Shown: one piece after another, positions 62,432-64,000 of the stretch
How the letters are laid out: the number at the start of each line of letters is the position of its first letter
Position numbering within the stretch: position 1 is the stretch's first letter
DNA from: Paenibacillus sp. PastM-3
Lineage (GTDB): Bacteria > Bacillota > Bacilli > Paenibacillales > Paenibacillaceae
Length of the DNA stretch: 64,000 nt
Reading direction: 5' to 3'
Assembly: GCF_029893965.1 (NCBI RefSeq)
Contig: NZ_JARXXP010000004.1
Span: 248,001-312,000 of the forward strand
Translations under genes and position numbers: made by a program
The notes under the pieces: generated by a model
Database searches by the model: none
What the model was told of the DNA's origin: nothing
The model's input: only the letters and a program-made list of their open reading frames with translations

Positions 62432-62740
62432 TTAATAACGGGGTCTCTGCCGGTTGGCGGACAAGCCTTCAATCAGCAGGACGATAGCGGTAATGGCATG
62501 CATGATCCAGCCGACAAACGGAATGAGTGCAACTACCGAAGTGACAATCCCGATCACGTTACCGATGTACGGCCCGCGTTCTCTCAGCAGGATGACTACA
62601 GCCGCCGCGTGGAGCAGGAAGGCAACGCCGAGCGGCAGCCAGCCGTTGGCGACAACGAAGGTGCCCCCGATAAACGGAATGGCCAGAAAGGCCTCGTACG
62701 CAAAAGTCCCCCATTTAAATAATTTGCCCAGTGATGACAT
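62432..62740 (-). CDS. Small integral membrane protein of unknown function
   Basis: 102 residues with three to four TM helices (about 12-30, 33-50, 58-76, 78-94). WGTFAYEAFLAIPFIGGTFV and GIVTSVVALIPFVGWIMHAITAIVLLIEG occur in consecutive parts and suggest a four-helix unit made of two similar halves. A common hypothetical family in Paenibacillus and Bacillus, without known role. Monocistronic, convergent with yezD. Confidence 0.8.
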   Translation of the reverse strand: MSSLGKLFKWGTFAYEAFLAIPFIGGTFVVANGWLPLGVAFLLHAAAVVILLRERGPYIGNVIGIVTSVVALIPFVGWIMHAITAIVLLIEGLSANRQRPRY

Positions 62741-63003
62741 GATGGTTCACCGATCCTTTTCAAGTTATAGTGGAGCCTGATTGTATTTGTATTACTATTA
62801 GTTACCCGTCTTCTTGGACTGAGAATAGGCAGTGATGTCTGTGGCGGAATTCTTTATAGCATACGTTGGAATCGGGGATCCGTTTCAAAATGAACCCCGG
62901 GCTTATCCGCCCGCCTTGATTGCGGCTGCTGCTGTCGTATATATTGGTTACAGTGCAGGGGACCGGCAGCAGGCTCCTGACAGAGAACGGGGGAAGATCA
63001 AGT

Positions 63004-63432
63004 ATGAATCATATATCCAAACCGGAAGTACGCCATGAGCTGCCTTCAGTGGAGCAATATCTGGCTCTGCGTGCAGAGGCGGGCCTGAGTCCGATGAGTG
63101 CTGCAGGAGCAGCCGCCGGGCTTCCGCGTTCCTGTTTTGCAGTTACTTTATATGATAGCGGGCAGCTGGTGGGCATGGGCCGGGTGATAGGGGACGGAGG
63201 CTGTTTTTTTCAGGTTACTGACATCGCAGTAAAGCCCGCTTATCAGGGCCGGGGCCTGGGAAAAGCGGTCATGCACGAAATCAGACAGTTTCTTGATACC
63301 GTTCCGCAGCCATCCTATGTGAGCCTGATTGCTGACGGTGAGGCCGCCAGGCTCTATGCGCAGTACGGCTTCGCTCCTGTTATGCCTGAGTCACAGGGGA
63401 TGTTTCTGCGGTGGCAGAGCGTAGATAAATAA
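63004..63432 (+). CDS. GNAT-family N-acetyltransferase
   Basis: 142 residues. The acetyl-CoA-binding motif A is VTDIAVKPAYQGRGLGKAVM (R/QxxGxG/A). Motif B ends in ARLYAQYGFAPV. The upstream LVGMGRVIGDGG completes the fold. The acceptor substrate is unknown. ATG 63004 follows GGGGGAAG; the longer frame upstream lacks a site. Confidence 0.9.
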   Translation: MNHISKPEVRHELPSVEQYLALRAEAGLSPMSAAGAAAGLPRSCFAVTLYDSGQLVGMGRVIGDGGCFFQVTDIAVKPAYQGRGLGKAVMHEIRQFLDTVPQPSYVSLIADGEAARLYAQYGFAPVMPESQGMFLRWQSVDK

Positions 63433-63493
63433 ACTAAGAACGAATTGATGGATAAACCGGCATGCAAGCTGACGAAAGGTGAGGAAACAGAAG

Positions 63494-64000
63494 ATGGATG
63501 TAGTGGTAATAGGAGCGTCAGGAACCATTGGAAAGGCCATTGTACAGGAAGCGTTAAAAAGAAAACATGAGGTAACCGCTGCCGTCCGCCATCCGGAGTC
63601 GGTGGAACTGCAGCATGAACGTCTGCAGATTGTACGCGTGGATGTGCTTGATCCGGCATCTGTTGCCTCAGCAGTAGCGGGGCACGGTGAAATTATCAGC
63701 GCCTTCGGGCCTGATCCGGGGCAGGAAAATGACCTGCTCAGAGCGGCAGATTCCCTGATCGAAGGGCTGCAGCAGGCCGGCGTAGAGCGTCTGATTATTG
63801 TAGGGGGTGCAGGCAGCCTGAAAACAGAATCGGGAGAGTGGCTGATGGATACGGCCGGATTCCCCGAGGAGCTCCGGCCGCTGGCTGCAGCGCATGCGCA
63901 TGCTTATGAAATTTACAGAGGCTCAGAGCTGGATTACACCTATATCAGCCCGCCTGCAGCAATCGTCTCCGGCCGCCGGACCGGCATGTTCCGGATCGGC
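63494..64000 (+). CDS. NAD(P)-binding Rossmann-fold protein (NmrA/epimerase-like), cut by the window end
   Basis: 169 codons are visible with no stop. The dinucleotide-binding start is VVVIGASGTIGKAIV (GxxGxxG). It is followed by VTAAVRHPE, VDVLDPASV and GVERLIIVGGAGSL, then YEIYRGSELDYTYISPPA, as in YwnB/NAD(P)H-binding putative reductases of the NmrA group. The product may reduce quinones or act as a redox sensor. ATG 63494 has GAGGAAA upstream. It lies about 60 bp after the GNAT gene. Confidence 0.88.
   Translation, partial: MDVVVIGASGTIGKAIVQEALKRKHEVTAAVRHPESVELQHERLQIVRVDVLDPASVASAVAGHGEIISAFGPDPGQENDLLRAADSLIEGLQQAGVERLIIVGGAGSLKTESGEWLMDTAGFPEELRPLAAAHAHAYEIYRGSELDYTYISPPAAIVSGRRTGMFRIG

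Overview
The window looks like a piece of chromosome from a Paenibacillus-type Firmicute. The coding regions are moderately GC-rich, GTG and TTG starts follow strong GGAGG ribosome-binding sites, and the gene set fits this group: Sin/TasA biofilm genes, LytST, Bce modules, CsoR-CopZA, DUF5317, GlsB and MTH1187-type ThiXYZ. This assignment is inference. No tRNA, rRNA, CRISPR array or phage block was seen.

Region by region. 1-5.2 kb: the tail of a Cache-domain protein, a DUF925 nucleotidyltransferase, and a LytS/LytTR pair followed by an OFA-family transporter, with a YpdB-like direct-repeat site between regulator and transporter. 5.3-6.9 kb: an ECF sigma factor and its probable membrane anti-sigma factor. 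7.0-13.8 kb: an AT-richer, probably acquired block with a BceRS-BceAB antimicrobial-peptide module, a second BceA whose permease has decayed to a short remnant, and an ABC ATPase remnant split by an IS5-like element. 13.9-18.2 kb: odhB and odhA. 18.6-22.9 kb: a c-di-GMP-I riboswitch, a SinI-like antirepressor, a convergent sinR, a cluster of SinR-type operators, and a matrix operon (coiled-coil secreted protein, SipW, two TasA/CalY proteins). 23-29.3 kb: an aldo/keto reductase, a PadR/MFS efflux pair with a palindromic operator, a GGDEF/HD-GYP protein, a 36-residue membrane peptide and a DUF5317 protein. 29.4-33.5 kb: csoR-copZ-copA with two operators, then a nitroreductase. 34-39.3 kb: a TPP-riboswitch thiamine-precursor ABC operon and a divergent CorA-like protein. 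39.5-45.8 kb: a PNPOx-like protein, an EAL protein, and a two-component/ABC-2 peptide-immunity module. 46-50.4 kb: an ArsR/SmtB regulator, CzcD and CadA sharing one operator type. 50.5-64 kb: a chemoreceptor, L-lactate dehydrogenase, CcdC, GlsB, a 6-phosphogluconolactonase-like protein, a membrane alpha/beta hydrolase, a sulfate ABC system without its ATPase, YezD, a small membrane protein, a GNAT enzyme and a partial Rossmann-fold protein.

How it fits together. The most striking system is the biofilm locus. A c-di-GMP riboswitch sits directly upstream of a SinI-like antirepressor. Beside it lie SinR and the SinR-box-rich promoter of a TapA-position/SipW/TasA operon. This suggests that c-di-GMP acts on matrix genes by setting SinI translation or transcription. 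Two c-di-GMP turnover proteins (GGDEF/HD-GYP and EAL) lie within about 22 kb. A second unusual signal is a pair of intergenic repeats of about 190 bp, near 35.1 and 47.8 kb. Each contains four hairpin-like 24-25-nt units at the same 52-61-51 bp spacing.
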